Origin: Pseudomonadota bacterium
GTDB taxonomy: Bacteria > Pseudomonadota > Alphaproteobacteria > Rhizobiales > Xanthobacteraceae
Direction: 5' to 3'
DNA length: 6,441 nt
NCBI GenBank assembly: GCA_021823875.1
Contig: JAKAMD010000206.1
Span: 1-6,441, forward strand
The notes under the pieces are model-generated. The model was given only the letters and a program-made list of their open reading frames with translations, was not told where the DNA came from and made no database searches. Both the position numbers and the translations under genes were made by a program. Positions 4,837 to 6,441 of this stretch are shown here, piece by piece; positions within the stretch are counted from its first letter, which is position 1; each line of letters opens with the position of its first letter.

Positions 4837-6441
4837 ACGACAAGAACACTATCCTCGCCATCGTGCTGTCGGCGGTTGTGCTGATCGCCTGGCAATATTT
4901 TTATGCCGGTCCGCAGCAGCAGAAGGCGGAGCAGCAGCACCAGGCGCAGCTCCAGCAGCAGAAGCTCAAGGCGCAGCAGCAGCCGGCCCAGCCGGGCGGG
5001 ACCGCACCGTCCCCGTCCGCCCAGCCGGGCGCGCCCAGCGTTCCCGGGCAGCAGGCGGCGGGGAAAGCCGGCCTCACCCGCGCCCAGGCGCTCAAGGAGA
5101 CGCCGCGCGTCGCCATCGACACCGACAGCCTGCGCGGCTCGATCAATCTCAAGGGCGGGCGCATCGACGACATCGAGCTCGCCAAGTTCCGCGAGACGGT
5201 CGACCCCTCCTCGCCGCCGATCGTGCTGCTGTCGCCCTCCGGCAGCCCCGACCCGTTCTACGCCGAATTCGGCTGGACCGGCGGCGCCGGCAGCAAGCTG
5301 AAACTGCCGACCGCGGACTCGGTGTGGAAGCAGGAAGGCTCCGGCGCCCTCGGCGTCGGTCACCCGGTAACGCTGACCTATGACAATGGCGAGGGCCTGC
5401 AGTTCCGCCGCACCATTTCGGTCGACGACAGGTACCTGTTCACCGTCAAGGACGAGGTGGTGAACAAGAGCGCCCAGTCGGTCACGCTCTTTCCTTACGG
5501 GCTGATCTCGCGCCACGATACCCCGAAGACGCTCGGCTATTACCTGCTGCACGAAGGCCTGATCGGCTATCTCGGCAGCGACGGCCTGCAGGAGATCACC
5601 TACAAGAAGATGGAAGAAAAGAAGGTGATGAACTTCAACATCACCGACGGCTGGTTCGGCATCACCGACAAATACTGGGCCGCGACGCTGCTGCCCGACA
5701 CCAAGGCGCATTTGAAGGCGAGCTTCACCACCGGCAAGCTCGGCGGCAAGGAGACCTACCAGACCGATTACCTGCTCGACGCCCGTACCGTCGCGCCCGG
5801 CGCCAGCACCACGGTCGAAGGCCGCCTGTTCGCCGGCGCCAAGGAAGTGCACGTCATCAACAGCTACGAGAAGGAGCTCCACCTCAACCGCTTCGATCTC
5901 CTGATCGACTGGGGCTGGTTCTACTTCATCACCAAGCCGCTGTTCATGGTGATCGACTGGTTCTACCGGCTGGTCGGCAATTTCGGCATAGCCATCCTGA
6001 TCGTCACGGTGCTGATCAAGGCGGCCTTCTTCCCGCTCGCCAACAAATCCTACGCCTCGATGGCCAAGATGAAGGCGGTGCAGCCGCAGATGACCAAGCT
6101 GCGCGAGATGTACGCCGACGACAAGGTCAAGCAGCAACAGGCGCTGATGGAGCTCTACAAGAAGGAGAAGATCAATCCGGTAGCCGGCTGCCTGCCGATC
6201 GCGGTGCAGATCCCGGTGTTCTTCTCGCTCTACAAGGTGCTGTTCGTCACCATCGAGATGCGGCACGCGCCGTTCTTCGGCTGGATCCACGATCTCTCGG
6301 CGCCCGACCCGACCAACATCTTCACGCTGTTCGGCCTGTTGCACTACGACCCGACGGCCATTCCGATGGTCGGCCACTTCCTGCATCTCGGCCTGTGGCC
6401 GCTCATCATGGGCGTGACCATGTGGGCGCAGATGAAGCTCA
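4833..6441 (+). CDS. yidC: Membrane protein insertase YidC, 3' end beyond the window
   Basis: YidC inserts and folds inner-membrane proteins, alone or with SecYEG. The visible 536 residues start at ATG 4833, overlapping the rnpA stop (ATGA), with GGAA five bases upstream. TM1 is at about 6-24. A Gln/Ala/Pro-rich linker follows (28-77), then the large periplasmic P1 beta domain (roughly 85-350). TM2 is near 382-401 and carries Lys396 at the position of the catalytic Arg in E. coli YidC, as is usual in alphaproteobacteria as I recall. A cytoplasmic C1 hairpin loop with SMAKMKAVQPQMTKLREMY (around 408-426) follows, then the TM3 region from Cys453 (GCLPIAVQIPVFFSLYKVLF), the HDLSAPDP loop, and the start of the closing helices. 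The end of the membrane domain and the C-terminal tail, probably 60-80 residues, lie outside the window. Translation is probably coupled to rnpA. Confidence 0.97.
   Translation, partial: MNDKNTILAIVLSAVVLIAWQYFYAGPQQQKAEQQHQAQLQQQKLKAQQQPAQPGGTAPSPSAQPGAPSVPGQQAAGKAGLTRAQALKETPRVAIDTDSLRGSINLKGGRIDDIELAKFRETVDPSSPPIVLLSPSGSPDPFYAEFGWTGGAGSKLKLPTADSVWKQEGSGALGVGHPVTLTYDNGEGLQFRRTISVDDRYLFTVKDEVVNKSAQSVTLFPYGLISRHDTPKTLGYYLLHEGLIGYLGSDGLQEITYKKMEEKKVMNFNITDGWFGITDKYWAATLLPDTKAHLKASFTTGKLGGKETYQTDYLLDARTVAPGASTTVEGRLFAGAKEVHVINSYEKELHLNRFDLLIDWGWFYFITKPLFMVIDWFYRLVGNFGIAILIVTVLIKAAFFPLANKSYASMAKMKAVQPQMTKLREMYADDKVKQQQALMELYKKEKINPVAGCLPIAVQIPVFFSLYKVLFVTIEMRHAPFFGWIHDLSAPDPTNIFTLFGLLHYDPTAIPMVGHFLHLGLWPLIMGVTMWAQMKL

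Noticed and set aside
6018..6020. Lys instead of Arg at the YidC TM2 charge position
   Set aside because: It was noticed as a possible key-residue loss, but the positive charge is kept and Lys is, to my knowledge, the usual residue in alphaproteobacterial YidC.
4803..6386. A very long open frame (over 500 codons) on the minus strand
   Set aside because: It is antisense to yidC, a clear conserved gene. Its translation is rich in Arg, His, Val and Leu runs mirroring GC-rich codons and shows no domain. Long antisense frames are expected at this GC content.

Overview
The window looks like a chromosomal segment from a GC-rich alphaproteobacterium, most likely of the order Hyphomicrobiales (Bradyrhizobium/Xanthobacteraceae-like). 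The evidence is the high third-position GC, the rpmH-rnpA-yidC order with a GTG-started rpmH, a YidC with lysine at the TM2 charge position, and the wording of the RnpA and YidC proteins. This placement rests on recognising protein families by eye, not on a database search.

Layout, left to right. A complete minus-strand tRNA-Arg(ACG) with encoded CCA lies at 26-102. After about 217 bases holding a weak terminator candidate and an AT-only palindrome comes a minus-strand, tightly packed three-gene cluster read from right to left. It consists of a TVP38/TMEM64 (VTT/DedA-like) membrane protein (4068-3280), a soluble class I pyridine nucleotide-disulfide oxidoreductase of the MerA/dihydrolipoamide dehydrogenase type (3242-1812), and a two-TM HAMP sensor histidine kinase with a TTG start (1804-320). 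No response regulator lies beside the kinase. A 243-base divergent regulatory region (4069-4311) holds a good sigma70-type promoter facing right and several short inverted repeats. The plus strand then carries the conserved housekeeping operon rpmH (ribosomal protein L34), rnpA (RNase P protein) and yidC (membrane insertase), with yidC cut off by the window end.

How the genes work together. The right half is a standard translation and membrane-biogenesis operon: L34 for the 50S subunit, RnpA for tRNA 5' maturation, and YidC for inner-membrane protein insertion. The left half is less ordinary. A VTT membrane protein, a flavin disulfide reductase-like enzyme in which Tyr replaces the catalytic His, and a histidine kinase whose only cysteine lies 42 residues after its phospho-acceptor His together suggest a redox or membrane-stress sensing unit. 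That function is inferred from gene order and residues; nothing in the sequence proves it. There are no CRISPR arrays, insertion sequences, phage genes or obvious signs of horizontal transfer.
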